A stretch of 64,000 nucleotides of DNA from Gp6-AA40 sp963772955 (GCA_963772955.1 CAVYZF010000007.1:248001-312000), one strand, 5' to 3'. Counted from the first letter of the stretch, positions 16,953-25,786 are shown. Notes: generated by a model from the sequence alone, not told the origin. Program-made: numbers and translations.

Positions 16953-17869
16953 AGTGTCCGAAGTGCGACTACCTGGGATTTGAAACCGGCGATCGCTGCA
17001 AGAACTGTGGATACGACTTCTCGTTGCTCGCCGCCCCGGAAGCTGAACTTGCTGATCTGTCACTGACGTCACCGGAGCGCGATGATGCGCCAATTGGCGA
17101 TCTGTGGTTGGCTCATTCGAATTCCGGGCAAGACTCCGAGTCTCAGGACACGCTCCCGTCAGTCGGATCGTTCCGGCTGTTTTCGCCGTCCGGTGACGAC
17201 GAACCGCTGATCAGAACGCCGTCCGAGCCCCGCGCACCGCTCTCAGTGCGGCGGTCTTCAGAGCTCTCGCGTTCGCGGAATGCAGTGCGCACGCCAGCGA
17301 TCGAAACCGGGCTCACGCTCGAGTTCGCCGAGGAGGCCCCGGCCGAGATCGTTCCGCCGACCAGGTCAGATCTCGTCATGCCGATCCGGCCGGAGATGAC
17401 TCCCAAGCCGCCCGTGCGCGCCACGCTATCAGCAGCATCGTCATCTGACACGGCTGCGGGTCTGGGACGCCGTGCGCTCGCTGCGCTCATCGATCACGCC
17501 ATCCTGTTCGGTATCGATGTCCTCGTCTTCTTCTCCACCCTGAGAATGACGGCGCTGACGACGGAGGAGTGGCGGTCGTTGCCGCTCCTGCCGTTCCTGG
17601 CCTTCCTTCTCTTCATGAAGCTGGCCTATTTCTCTGCGTTTACTGCGATGGGGGGCCAGACGATCGGCAAGATGGCGGCGCGAATTCGCGTCGTTGCCGA
17701 CGATCAGTTGATGATGGATCCGGCCCGCGCTATCAAGCGGACGCTGACTGGCGTCGTTTCACTGGCCTCGCTCGGACTGGGGTTGATCCCGGCCCTGATC
17801 GCTCCCGATCGGCGCGCGTTTCACGACCGCGTGGCGCACACGCACGTAGTCGATCTACCATCCGCCTGA
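16949..17869 (+). CDS. Zinc-ribbon and RDD-domain membrane protein
   Basis: A 306-residue protein. It opens with a zinc ribbon (Cys 3, 6, 17, 20 in 'MKCPKCDYLGFETGDRCKNC'), continues with about 140 low-complexity residues rich in Ser, Pro and Glu, and ends with an RDD domain (about 168-300: 'GLGRRALAALIDHAILFGID', 'GGQTIGKMAARIRVV', 'DRRAFHDRVAHTHVV') that contributes about three membrane helices. RDD proteins include proposed ion exchangers, but the role of ribbon-RDD forms is unknown. It overlaps the TPR gene by 4 bp. Confidence 0.85.
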   Translation: MKCPKCDYLGFETGDRCKNCGYDFSLLAAPEAELADLSLTSPERDDAPIGDLWLAHSNSGQDSESQDTLPSVGSFRLFSPSGDDEPLIRTPSEPRAPLSVRRSSELSRSRNAVRTPAIETGLTLEFAEEAPAEIVPPTRSDLVMPIRPEMTPKPPVRATLSAASSSDTAAGLGRRALAALIDHAILFGIDVLVFFSTLRMTALTTEEWRSLPLLPFLAFLLFMKLAYFSAFTAMGGQTIGKMAARIRVVADDQLMMDPARAIKRTLTGVVSLASLGLGLIPALIAPDRRAFHDRVAHTHVVDLPSA

Positions 17870-17904
17870 TCCCTCAGGCTCCTGCCCGAAGCGGTCTCCT
17901 TCGC

Positions 17905-18369
17905 ATGCGTCTCGGTCTCTTCATCTCCACGTGCGGGTACCTCGGCTACGTACCTGTGGCTCCCGGCACGTTCGGGTCGGCGGCCGGGTTGCTCGTCTAT
18001 GCTGCCGTTCGGTGGTCGGGTTCTTCCGCTCTTGAACTGGCGGTCATCGTGCTGCTGTTCGCCGCCGGCGTGTGGAGCAGCAATCTCGCAGAGAAACATT
18101 TCGGCGGCGTCGATCCGGCTCCGGTCATCCTCGATGAAGTCGTCGGAATGTTGATCACGATCGCGTTGATACCGGTCAACATTCCTGGGGCGGTCGTGGG
18201 CTTTCTCTTGTTTCGTCTGTTCGATGTGGTCAAGCCGTGGCCGGCGAACCGCCTCGAGGCTTTGCACGGTGGCCTCGGAATCATGGCAGATGATGCGATG
18301 GCTGCAGTGTATGGGAACGTTGTGATGCGACTGCTCGTGATGCTGGCGCCTGCAGGGTGGCTCTCGTGA
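17905..18369 (+). CDS. pgpA: Phosphatidylglycerophosphatase A
   Basis: A 154-residue inner-membrane protein that removes phosphate from phosphatidylglycerol phosphate, the last step to phosphatidylglycerol. Motifs: 'GYVPVAPGTFGSAAG', the acidic 'VILDEVVGMLIT' and 'FRLFDVVKPWPANRLEALHG' followed by 'GGLGIMADDAMAAVYGN', all typical of PgpA. I chose ATG 17905; the frame is open further upstream but that part overlaps the RDD gene. Its stop overlaps the cinA start by 4 bp. With plsY and gpsA downstream it forms a phospholipid-synthesis group. Confidence 0.93.
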   Translation: MRLGLFISTCGYLGYVPVAPGTFGSAAGLLVYAAVRWSGSSALELAVIVLLFAAGVWSSNLAEKHFGGVDPAPVILDEVVGMLITIALIPVNIPGAVVGFLLFRLFDVVKPWPANRLEALHGGLGIMADDAMAAVYGNVVMRLLVMLAPAGWLS

Positions 18370-19631
18370 GAACGATTGGCAGCGCGGCCATCATCGCCGT
18401 TGGCAGCGAGCTGTTGACGCCTACGAAAGTCGACACCAACTCGCTCTTCATCACGGAGCAGCTCAACCTGCTGGGTATCGACGTGAAGGCAAAAGCGGTC
18501 GTCGGCGACGATCGCGCCGAGCTCGAGCACGTGCTGCGCTCGTGGCTCGCTCGTACGGAGCTCGTCATCATGTGTGGGGGCCTCGGCCCGACCGACGATG
18601 ACCTGACACGAGAGGTGGTGGCCGCGGTGCTCGATCGGCCGCTCGCTGAGGACGAGGCGATCACCGCGCAGCTTCGCGCGCGATTTGCCTCGCGCAATCT
18701 GCCGACGCCGATGCCGGAGAGCAACCGCCGGCAGGCGATGGTCCCTCGCGGAGCACAGGTGCTTGCCAACTCGCGAGGCAGCGCCCCAGGCCTGTGGATT
18801 GATCACGACGATCGACTCGTGTTGTTGTTGCCGGGTCCACCGCGTGAGCTTCGTCCGATGCTGACCGCGCTGGTCGAAGGCCCGCTCAAGGAGCGGAGCG
18901 GCGACGCTGTCCTCGTGCGGCGAGTTGTGCGCGTCGCTGGACGCTTCGAATCGCACGTCGACGAGAAACTGCACCCGTTGTATGGGGTGTGGGAGAAGGC
19001 GACGCCCCCAATTGCGGCGACGATACTGGCGGCTCTGGGATCGATCGAGCTGCACGTGTCCACGCGAGCTGCCACACGGGAGGCCGCTGGCGCCGTGCTG
19101 GAACGTGCCGTTGCCGAGGCCGTCGAAGTCCTTGGTCCGGACGTGTACAGCACCGATGGCCGACTCCTCGAGGTCGTCGTCGGGGACCTTCTCGTCGAGC
19201 GAGGCATGCGTATTGGCGTTGCCGAGTCGTGTACGGGTGGTCTGATCGCATCACGACTCACTGACGTTCCAGGCAGTTCGCGTTACGTCGATCAGGCTGT
19301 CGTCGTGTACTCGAACGAAGCGAAGACGCAGTTGCTGGACGTACTGCCAGACGTGATTCGAGAGCACGGTGCGGTGAGCGAGCCGGTTGGGCTCGCGATG
19401 GCCGATGGCATCAAGGCGAAAGCACACGCGAGCGTTGGCGTTGGCGTCACTGGGATTGCTGGACCGACTGGCGGGACGCTGGAAAAGCCAGTGGGCACTG
19501 TTGTGGTGGCCGCGGTCACAGACAACGATCGGCGCGTGCGCACGTTTCGCTTCTTCGGTGAGCGGGAGCAAGTGAAGTTCCAGGCTTCACAAGCGGCGCT
19601 CGACATGGTCAGGAGAATGCTGCAGGTGTGA
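18366..19631 (+). CDS. cinA: CinA, competence/damage-inducible nicotinamide-nucleotide amidase
   Basis: A 421-residue protein with both CinA parts: an N-terminal MoeA/MogA-like domain ('AAIIAVGSELLTPTKVDTNS', 'MCGGLGPTDDDLTREVVA') and a C-terminal PncC amidase domain ('GVAESCTGGLIASRLTDVPG', 'GVTGIAGPTGGTLEKPVGTV'). In other bacteria CinA splits ADP-ribose and deamidates NMN to NaMN, in NAD recycling. The start GTG 18366 overlaps the pgpA stop (GTGA). Its own stop overlaps the thpR start, a tight run of coupled genes. Confidence 0.94.
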   Translation: MRTIGSAAIIAVGSELLTPTKVDTNSLFITEQLNLLGIDVKAKAVVGDDRAELEHVLRSWLARTELVIMCGGLGPTDDDLTREVVAAVLDRPLAEDEAITAQLRARFASRNLPTPMPESNRRQAMVPRGAQVLANSRGSAPGLWIDHDDRLVLLLPGPPRELRPMLTALVEGPLKERSGDAVLVRRVVRVAGRFESHVDEKLHPLYGVWEKATPPIAATILAALGSIELHVSTRAATREAAGAVLERAVAEAVEVLGPDVYSTDGRLLEVVVGDLLVERGMRIGVAESCTGGLIASRLTDVPGSSRYVDQAVVVYSNEAKTQLLDVLPDVIREHGAVSEPVGLAMADGIKAKAHASVGVGVTGIAGPTGGTLEKPVGTVVVAAVTDNDRRVRTFRFFGEREQVKFQASQAALDMVRRMLQV

Positions 19632-20203
19632 GACTGTTCGTCGCCGTCGATGTCGGAGCCGAGGTGCAGCGCACGGCGTCGCAGATGATCGAGAGTCTGA
19701 AGCGTCGCGCTGAGCAGACAGCGCCTCATGCGCGAGTGACCTGGGTGAAGCAGGAGCAACTGCATCTGACGGTTCGGTTCATCGGGCACGTCGACACGAC
19801 GCTCGCCGAAAGAATCCAGACGGCGCTCATGCGCCCGCTCAGAACGCCAGCGTTCGATCTCACGATTGCCGGAACGGGGACGTTCCCGCCTGGAAGGCTG
19901 CCACGCGTAATCTGGGCCGGCATCACGACGGGTCTCGACCATCTGCGACTGGTCGAGCGGGAAGTCGGCTCCCGGCTGGACACACTGGCGCCCTCGACTG
20001 AAGAGCGCGAATACCACCCACATTTGACGCTCGGCCGCGTGAAGAGTCCTGCCGGCCTTCAGCCTGCCGCGCTGCTGGAGGGCACTGAAAGCGCCGTGTT
20101 CGGCATGGCCAGGGTCGCCGCGGTTACACTGTTTGAGAGCCGACTCTCTTCGTCTGGACCAACGTACATCGCGCTCGGTCGAGCCGACCTCGCTCACATC
20201 TGA
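19628..20203 (+). CDS. thpR: RNA 2',3'-cyclic phosphodiesterase (LigT/ThpR family)
   Basis: A 191-residue 2H phosphoesterase. The two HxTx motifs that define the active site are clear: 'QLHLTVRFIGHVD' (HLTV) and 'YHPHLTLGRVKSP' (HLTL). It opens 2',3'-cyclic phosphate ends of RNA to 2'-phosphates and can join tRNA halves in vitro. The GTG start overlaps the cinA stop by 4 bp and the stop overlaps the plsY start, so translation is probably coupled. The association cinA-thpR occurs in many bacteria (general knowledge, not checked here). Confidence 0.92.
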   Translation: MRLFVAVDVGAEVQRTASQMIESLKRRAEQTAPHARVTWVKQEQLHLTVRFIGHVDTTLAERIQTALMRPLRTPAFDLTIAGTGTFPPGRLPRVIWAGITTGLDHLRLVEREVGSRLDTLAPSTEEREYHPHLTLGRVKSPAGLQPAALLEGTESAVFGMARVAAVTLFESRLSSSGPTYIALGRADLAHI

Positions 20204-20808
20204 TGAACGCCGTTCTCGCCATCACGGTCGGGTACCTCGTGGGTTCGATCCCATTTGCCTTCCTGCTCTCGAGGCATCGCGGGATCGATCTGCGTAGAAC
20301 CGGGAGCGGCAACCTGGGTGCATCCAACGTTCTGCGAACATCAGGTGTACGGGCCGCGGTGCTGGCGATGGTGCTGGACGGTGTGAAGGGGACGATCGCC
20401 GTCCTCATCGCGCACCTGCTGTCCGCAGGTGCGATTGCCGCGGTCATCGCGGCGTTCGCATCGGTCATCGGGCACGTGTATCCGATCTGGCTGCGTTTCC
20501 GCGGAGGGAAGGGCGTTGCGACGGCCGCAGGGGCGTTTGCTGTGCTCGCGCCCGAAGCGCTGGGCATCGCTGCGTGCGTGTTCGTGGTCTCAGTGCTGGC
20601 GACACGGTTCATTTCGCTTGGGTCGGTTGCAGGCGCACTTACACTGGCGCTCGTCGCCTCGTTCAGTGACGCGCCCGCTGTCGTCGCGATCGGCGCGGCG
20701 GCATCAGCGCTCATCATCATTTATCGGCACCGCGAGAACCTCGCCCGGCTCGTGGCCGGCACCGAGCGCCGCATCGGTCAGCGCGTGGTGAACGGATCCG
20801 TTCGATAG
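20203..20808 (+). CDS. plsY: Acyl-phosphate:glycerol-3-phosphate acyltransferase
   Basis: A 201-residue inner-membrane enzyme that acylates sn-glycerol 3-phosphate with acyl phosphate, the first step of phospholipid synthesis. PlsY motifs are all present: 'YLVGSIPFAFLLSR', 'RRTGSGNLGASNVLRTSG' and 'GHVYPIWLRFRGGKGVATAA', with about five membrane segments. The start ATG 20203 overlaps the thpR stop. Ten bp downstream begins gpsA, which makes the glycerol 3-phosphate substrate, in the same frame after the TAG stop. Confidence 0.95.
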   Translation: MNAVLAITVGYLVGSIPFAFLLSRHRGIDLRRTGSGNLGASNVLRTSGVRAAVLAMVLDGVKGTIAVLIAHLLSAGAIAAVIAAFASVIGHVYPIWLRFRGGKGVATAAGAFAVLAPEALGIAACVFVVSVLATRFISLGSVAGALTLALVASFSDAPAVVAIGAAASALIIIYRHRENLARLVAGTERRIGQRVVNGSVR

Positions 20809-20817
20809 GAGTTTCCC

Positions 20818-21816
20818 ATTCGTCAGGTTGCGATTCTCGGAGCTGGAGGCTGGGGGACGGCGTTGGCCGTTCACCTCGCGCGGGTCGGTCACGAGCCGCG
20901 CCTGTGGGCGCGCGACTCCGCGCTCGTGGCGGACATGCGCGCGCGCGGCGCCAATGCCGTCTATCTGCCAGACATCCGCTTCCCGTCGAATCTGTCTGTG
21001 ACAGACGATCTGGCTGCCGCCCTTGCCGGCACCGAGTTCATCGTGTCCGCCGTTCCGTCGCATGGCACGCGCGAGATTCTCAGACGCGCGGCGCCGCACG
21101 TGCATCGCGGCGCCACGATCGTCAGCGCAACGAAGGGCCTCGAGCAGGACACGTTGTTGCGCGTCTCGGAAATCATCAGCCAGGAACTTGGTGACATTGC
21201 GAATGTCGCCGTGCTCTCTGGTCCGAGCTTCGCGGCGGAGGTCGCGCGTGAGTTGCCCACCGCGGTCTCGATCGCCTCGCGGGATGCGCAGGTGATGAAG
21301 CGTGTTCAGGAGGAGTTCAGAGCGCCCTACTTACGGCTCTACGGGACCGACGACGTCGTCGGTGTGGAAATCGGCGGCGCGCTGAAGAACATCATCGCCA
21401 TTGCGGCCGGGATGGTCGAGGGGCTTGGCCTCGGGCACAACGCGCTGGCGGGCCTCATCACGCGCGGTCTGGCGGAGATGTCGCGACTGGCGTGTGCGGC
21501 TGGCGCGCAGCGCGAAACGCTGTCGGGCCTGACGGGGCTCGGCGATCTCGTGCTGACGTGCACGGGCGCACTGAGCCGGAATCGTCACGTTGGGATCGAA
21601 TTGGCGAGCGGTCGCGCGGTCGCCGACGTCCTCGCGGGGATGAAGATGGTGGCCGAGGGTGTTCGGACGACAGAAGCGGCGCTGGCGCTCGCAGCGCGAC
21701 ACAATGTGGAGTTGCCGATTGCGGCACAGGTGGGCGAGCTGCTCGCCGGACGCAAGGATCCGAAGACGGCGCTCTACGAGCTGATGTTGCGGCCGCAACG
21801 GGCGGAGGCTGGGTAG
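20818..21816 (+). CDS. gpsA: NAD(P)-dependent glycerol-3-phosphate dehydrogenase, ATT start
   Basis: A 332-residue enzyme reducing dihydroxyacetone phosphate to sn-glycerol 3-phosphate for PlsY. The N-terminal dinucleotide loop 'VAILGAGGWGTALAVHLARV', 'LSGPSFAAEVARELP' and the catalytic-Lys segment 'GGALKNIIAIAAGMVEGLGL' are present. The start is odd. After the in-frame plsY stop at 20806-20808 the only codons before the essential glycine loop are GAG TTT CCC ATT CGT CAG, so there is no ATG, GTG or TTG. ATT 20818 sits 6 nt after a GGAG ribosome binding site (20808-20811) and is the likely start. The TAG stop lies in a repetitive spacer. Confidence 0.93.
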   Translation: MRQVAILGAGGWGTALAVHLARVGHEPRLWARDSALVADMRARGANAVYLPDIRFPSNLSVTDDLAAALAGTEFIVSAVPSHGTREILRRAAPHVHRGATIVSATKGLEQDTLLRVSEIISQELGDIANVAVLSGPSFAAEVARELPTAVSIASRDAQVMKRVQEEFRAPYLRLYGTDDVVGVEIGGALKNIIAIAAGMVEGLGLGHNALAGLITRGLAEMSRLACAAGAQRETLSGLTGLGDLVLTCTGALSRNRHVGIELASGRAVADVLAGMKMVAEGVRTTEAALALAARHNVELPIAAQVGELLAGRKDPKTALYELMLRPQRAEAG

Positions 21817-21926
21817 CTGGGTTGCTAGGTGGCTGGGTTGCTAGGTGGCTGGGTTGCTAGGTAGCTGGGTAGCTCGGTTACGAGGTAGCTGGGTTACTGA
21901 GGACTGGGGACCGGGGATTGGGGTGT
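21805..21926. repeat. Degenerate 'GCTGGGTTGCTAGGTG' stutter spacer
   Basis: About 120 bp between gpsA and ftsY consisting of about five imperfect 16-bp units (GGCTGGGTTGCTAGGT and variants), passing into GAGGACTGGGGACCGGGGAT. The first unit contains the last codons and the TAG stop of gpsA, as if the 3' end of the gene had been duplicated outward by slippage. The G-rich end also provides the ftsY ribosome binding site. Confidence 0.85.
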
Positions 21927-21931
21927 TCTGA

Positions 21932-22855
21932 TTGGGATTCTTAGATCGTCTTCGCGAAGGCCTGACGCGAACGAAGCAGCAGATTGTCAGCCGCTTCGAA
22001 GAGATCGTCCAGCAGGCCGACGCGGGCGAACAGCGGACGCGACCGATAGCGGTCGACACGATCGAAGCACTTGAGGAGTTGCTCATCTCCGCCGATGTCG
22101 GCCTGCCTGCGACCGAGCGAATCGTCACGGCGGTGAGGTCCAGATCGCGCCACGGCGAGAGCCTGCGCGACCTGGTGAAGGACGAGATCCGCCAGATCTT
22201 CGACGGCGTTGACAGCCCGGCGCCGAACGGCCACACGCCGCAGGTCACGCTCATCGTCGGTGTCAATGGCACGGGGAAGACGACGACGATTGGCAAGCTG
22301 GCGAATTTGCTGAAGGCATCTGGCAAGACGCCGCTCGTGTGCGCGGCCGACACGTTTCGCGCGGCCGCTGTCGAGCAGCTCGAGATCTGGGCCACACGTG
22401 CGGGCGTTGACATCGTTCGCGCCAGTGAGGGATCCGATCCCGCGTCCGTGGTGTTCGACGCGATTCAGTCGGGCAAAGCGCGAGGTCGCGATCCAATCCT
22501 CGTCGACACCGCCGGCCGGCTGCACACGCGCGTCAACCTGATGAACGAGCTCGAGAAGATCCGCCGCGTTGCCGCACGGGCCGCCGAAGGAGCACCGCAC
22601 GAAGTGCTGCTCGTGCTCGATGCGACGGTCGGCCAGAACGGATTGCAGCAGGCGCGCGAGTTCACCAGCGTCGCCGGTGTGACCGGAATCGTACTCACCA
22701 AACTGGACGGAACCGCCAAGGGCGGCGTCGCCGTGTCGATCGCGCACGACCTCAAGCTTCCAATCCGCTACGTCGGCGTCGGGGAGGGCATCGACGATCT
22801 GATCCCCTTCTCTCCCCGGGATTACGTCGAGGCGTTGTTTCAGGAAAAGTGGTAG
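21932..22855 (+). CDS. ftsY: Signal recognition particle receptor
   Basis: A 307-residue SRP GTPase with only the N and G domains; the long acidic A domain of enterobacterial FtsY is absent, as in many bacteria. GTPase motifs: 'LIVGVNGTGKTTTIGKLANL' (G1), 'ADTFRAAAVEQLEIW' (G2), 'ILVDTAGRLHTRVNLMNEL' (G3) and 'VLTKLDGTAKGG' (G4). It docks Ffh-ribosome complexes at the membrane. Start TTG 21932 precedes the amphipathic helix 'MGFLDRLREGLTRTKQQIV'; GGGG of the spacer acts as ribosome binding site. ribD starts 7 bp before its end. Confidence 0.94.
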   Translation: MGFLDRLREGLTRTKQQIVSRFEEIVQQADAGEQRTRPIAVDTIEALEELLISADVGLPATERIVTAVRSRSRHGESLRDLVKDEIRQIFDGVDSPAPNGHTPQVTLIVGVNGTGKTTTIGKLANLLKASGKTPLVCAADTFRAAAVEQLEIWATRAGVDIVRASEGSDPASVVFDAIQSGKARGRDPILVDTAGRLHTRVNLMNELEKIRRVAARAAEGAPHEVLLVLDATVGQNGLQQAREFTSVAGVTGIVLTKLDGTAKGGVAVSIAHDLKLPIRYVGVGEGIDDLIPFSPRDYVEALFQEKW

Positions 22856-23931
22856 ACGACGAACGCTGGATGCGGCGGGCGCTCGAGCACGCGCGCCGCG
22901 GCCTCGGCCGCACGACGCCGAACCCGGTTGTCGGTGCATGCATCGTGTCGGACGATGGTGTCGTCCTCGGTCAGGGAGCGCACGAACGTGCCGGCGAACC
23001 GCACGCAGAGGTCAATGCGCTCGAAGAGGCGGGACGAGATGCGCGCGGTGCCACGCTGTATTGCACCCTCGAACCGTGCGTCCACACGGGCAAGACGGGG
23101 CCGTGCACCGAACGCATCATCGCTGCAGGTATTCGTCGAGTCGTCGCGGCGATGGAGGATCCCTATCCACTCGTGGGCGGACGCGGGTTTGCGATGCTGC
23201 GCGCCAACGGCATCGAGGTTCAGACCGGGGTGGGGTACGAGGCTGCCGTTCGCTTGAACCAGCCCTTCCTCACCACGACGAGGATGGGGCGGCCGTTCGT
23301 GGTGCTCAAGGCGGCGACCAGCCTTGACGGGCACATCGCGGCCGGGCCAGGACAGCGCACCCAATTGACGTCGTCGCGGGCAAATACGCATGCACACTAC
23401 ATGCGGGCCTGCATCGATGCGATCGCCGTCGGATCGGAGACCATCCTTGTTGACGACCCGCTGCTGACGGCTCGCGAGGTCTTCCGAGAGCGGCCCCTTG
23501 TCCGGGTGGTGTTCGACCGCCGACTCCGGACTCCGGCACACGCTCGGGTGCTTTCAACCCTCTCAGCGGGACCGGTAATAATACTCACAGCAGATGAATC
23601 GCTCCGGACCGAACGCGCTGCGGCACTGCAGAGGGCGGGTGCGCGCGTGATTGCGGTCCTGAGGCCGGGAATTGCGGCCGGTCTTTCCATGCTGCCGAAT
23701 TTCGACGTGCAGAGCCTGATTCTCGAGGGCGGGACTCTCGTACACCGTGCGGCGTGGGACGAAGGCGTCGTGGACTACGTCCAACTCTACGTGGCGCCCA
23801 TGTGGCTTGGGACGGGTGGCGTCCCGTTGCTCGAAGGTTGCGCGTTTTCGCCGACCTCGCTGATCGAGAGCAGGGTCGAACAGCTCGGGCCAGATGTCTT
23901 GATCGAGGGCTATGTTCACCGGCCTCATTGA
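22849..23931 (+). CDS. ribD: Bifunctional riboflavin biosynthesis deaminase/reductase
   Basis: A 360-residue two-domain enzyme for the second and third steps of riboflavin synthesis. The N-terminal zinc deaminase has 'EPHAEVNALEEAG' (His, catalytic Glu) and 'YCTLEPCVHTGKTGPCTERI' (zinc Cys pair). The C-terminal RibD_C reductase has 'PFVVLKAATSLDGHIA' and 'SLILEGGTLVHRAAW'. GTG 22849 overlaps the end of ftsY. The start of ribE lies 20 bp inside its 3' end, so ribD-ribE-ribBA are coupled. I see no FMN riboswitch upstream because the gene begins inside ftsY. Confidence 0.94.
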   Translation: MVDDERWMRRALEHARRGLGRTTPNPVVGACIVSDDGVVLGQGAHERAGEPHAEVNALEEAGRDARGATLYCTLEPCVHTGKTGPCTERIIAAGIRRVVAAMEDPYPLVGGRGFAMLRANGIEVQTGVGYEAAVRLNQPFLTTTRMGRPFVVLKAATSLDGHIAAGPGQRTQLTSSRANTHAHYMRACIDAIAVGSETILVDDPLLTAREVFRERPLVRVVFDRRLRTPAHARVLSTLSAGPVIILTADESLRTERAAALQRAGARVIAVLRPGIAAGLSMLPNFDVQSLILEGGTLVHRAAWDEGVVDYVQLYVAPMWLGTGGVPLLEGCAFSPTSLIESRVEQLGPDVLIEGYVHRPH

Positions 23932-24520
23932 ATCGGTCGGCATCGTCTCCGAGGTCGTGCGGACATCGTCTGGCTTCTCGCTGACGATTCAGACGCCGAT
24001 GGGAGCGGAGATCCATCAGGGTGAGAGCGTTGCAGTCAACGGCGTGTGCCTGACCGCGACGACGTGCGACGCATCCGGATGGACGGCCGACATTGGCCCC
24101 GAGACGGTTCGCGTGACGACGCTTGGCGCCCTGGTGCCAGGAAAGCCGGTGAATCTCGAACGCTCAATGCCCGCCGACGGCAGGTTCGGGGGTCACTTCG
24201 TGCAGGGGCACGTGGATGGCGTAGGCATCGTGGAGACGATCAGGCAGGACGGGGAGTCCTGGACCATTACCGTTCGGATCCCGGTGGAGCTCGAGCCGTT
24301 GGTGGTTCTCAAAGGCTCGATCGCCATCGACGGCATCAGCCTGACGGTGGCGCGCCTCGATCGCGGCCTCGTGCACGTGATGATCATTCCGTTCACGTGG
24401 GCGCACACCACGTTGTCATCGCTTCGCGCCGGTGACCGCGTCAACCTGGAGTGCGATATGGTCGGAAAGTACGTCGCGCGGTCGATCGATCTGGCCGCGC
24501 GCAGCGGGCTCACATCATGA
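23912..24520 (+). CDS. ribE: Riboflavin synthase alpha chain
   Basis: A 202-residue enzyme that dismutates two lumazines into riboflavin. It shows the two-barrel internal duplication: 'MFTGLIESVGIVSEVV' with 'ESVAVNGVCLTATT' in the first half, and 'HFVQGHVDGVGIVETI' with 'LKGSIAIDGISLTVARLD' in the second. Length is normal for the family. It overlaps ribD by 20 bp and its stop overlaps the ribBA start (ATGA). Confidence 0.94.
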   Translation: MFTGLIESVGIVSEVVRTSSGFSLTIQTPMGAEIHQGESVAVNGVCLTATTCDASGWTADIGPETVRVTTLGALVPGKPVNLERSMPADGRFGGHFVQGHVDGVGIVETIRQDGESWTITVRIPVELEPLVVLKGSIAIDGISLTVARLDRGLVHVMIIPFTWAHTTLSSLRAGDRVNLECDMVGKYVARSIDLAARSGLTS

Positions 24521-25770
24521 CTAGCAAAGACACGACACTTCGCATTGCCAAGGGCGCACATCGCAAAGGACCATTCGCGTCGATCGACGAGGCCGTCGAA
24601 GCGATTCGCGCCGGGCGCATGGTCGTCGTCGTGGACGATGAGAGTCGCGAGAACGAGGGTGACTTGACCATGGCCGCGTCGAAGGTGACGCCGGACGCGA
24701 TCAATTTCATGGCCCGGCACGGCCGCGGTCTCATCTGCCTGGCGATGACGCCAGAGCGGCTCGATCAGCTCTCCATCCCGCTCGAAGTCAACGACAACTC
24801 CTCACGTCGCGACACGGCGATGTGCGTCTCGATCGATGCACGAGACGACACGACGACGGGCATTTCTGCTGCCGATCGGGCGCAGACGGTGCGCGTGGCA
24901 CTCGATCCGGCCACCAAGCCGCGCGATCTGACGCGGCCTGGACATGTGTTCCCGCTACGTGCCCGCAAGGGCGGCGTGCTCGTCAGAGCTGGGCATACAG
25001 AAGCGGCGGTCGACTTGGCGCAAATCGCTGGCCTGACACCTGCAGGTGTGATCTGCGAGATCATGAATGAAGACGGCACGATGGCCCGCGTGCCCGAGCT
25101 GGCGAAGTTCGCCAAAAAACACGAACTGTTGGTCGTCACGATTGCTGACCTGATTCAATACCGTATGCGTACAGAGCGACTGGTCAAGCGCGCGGCATCC
25201 GCCGACTTGCCGACTATCCACGGCGCGTTCCGGATTTACGCCTATGAAAGCCAACTCGACAACCAGACGCACGTCGCTTTGGTGCGCGGAGAGATTGGTG
25301 ACGGCAAGGACGTGCTTGTGCGTGTGCACTCCAAGTGCCTGACTGGTGATGTGTTCCACTCGGCTCGTTGCGACTGCGGACCGCAGCTCGATACAGCGAT
25401 GGAGCGCGTTGCGAAAGAAGGGCGAGGCATCCTGCTGTATCTCAATCAGGAAGGTCGCGGCATCGGGCTGGTCAACAAGATCCGCGCCTACGAGTTGCAG
25501 GATCAGGGACTCGACACGGTCGAGGCGAACGAGCGTCTCGGCTTCAAGGCCGACCAGCGAGACTACGGCATCGGCGCGCAGATCCTGAGCGACCTCGGCG
25601 TGAAAACGATGAGGCTGCTGACCAATAACCCGCGCAAGTTCGTCGGTCTTCAAGGCTACGGGCTGTCCGTGTCCGAGGCCGTTCCACTCGAGATTCCCGC
25701 GAGCGACCATACGCGTCGCTATCTCAAGACGAAGAAGGACAAGCTCGGACATAAGCTGTCTTCTGTCTAA
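24517..25770 (+). CDS. ribBA: Bifunctional DHBP synthase / GTP cyclohydrolase II
   Basis: A 417-residue fusion supplying both precursors of riboflavin. The RibB half (about 15-215) has 'VVVVDDESRENEGDLTMAAS', 'FMARHGRGLICLAMT' and 'RPGHVFPLRARKGGVLVRAG', acting on ribulose 5-phosphate. The RibA half (about 220-417) has 'HSARCDCGPQLDTA' with zinc cysteines and 'LYLNQEGRGIGLVNKIRAYE', acting on GTP. I chose ATG 24517, overlapping the ribE stop; the frame is open upstream but not conserved. No ribH follows, so lumazine synthase must be encoded elsewhere. Confidence 0.95.
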   Translation: MTSKDTTLRIAKGAHRKGPFASIDEAVEAIRAGRMVVVVDDESRENEGDLTMAASKVTPDAINFMARHGRGLICLAMTPERLDQLSIPLEVNDNSSRRDTAMCVSIDARDDTTTGISAADRAQTVRVALDPATKPRDLTRPGHVFPLRARKGGVLVRAGHTEAAVDLAQIAGLTPAGVICEIMNEDGTMARVPELAKFAKKHELLVVTIADLIQYRMRTERLVKRAASADLPTIHGAFRIYAYESQLDNQTHVALVRGEIGDGKDVLVRVHSKCLTGDVFHSARCDCGPQLDTAMERVAKEGRGILLYLNQEGRGIGLVNKIRAYELQDQGLDTVEANERLGFKADQRDYGIGAQILSDLGVKTMRLLTNNPRKFVGLQGYGLSVSEAVPLEIPASDHTRRYLKTKKDKLGHKLSSV

Positions 25771-25786
25771 CCACCGTCCACCAACC

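Noticed and set aside
17569..17904. 112-residue extension of PgpA
   Set aside because: It overlaps the RDD domain coding sequence in another frame and has no similarity; PgpA starts at ATG 17905.
21805..21926. CRISPR array
   Set aside because: Units are degenerate and directly tandem with no unique spacers of constant length, and no cas genes are present. The same holds for 26742-26806 and 46394-46477.
22800..22849. FMN riboswitch before ribD
   Set aside because: ribD starts inside the end of ftsY; no RFN-element motifs are seen.
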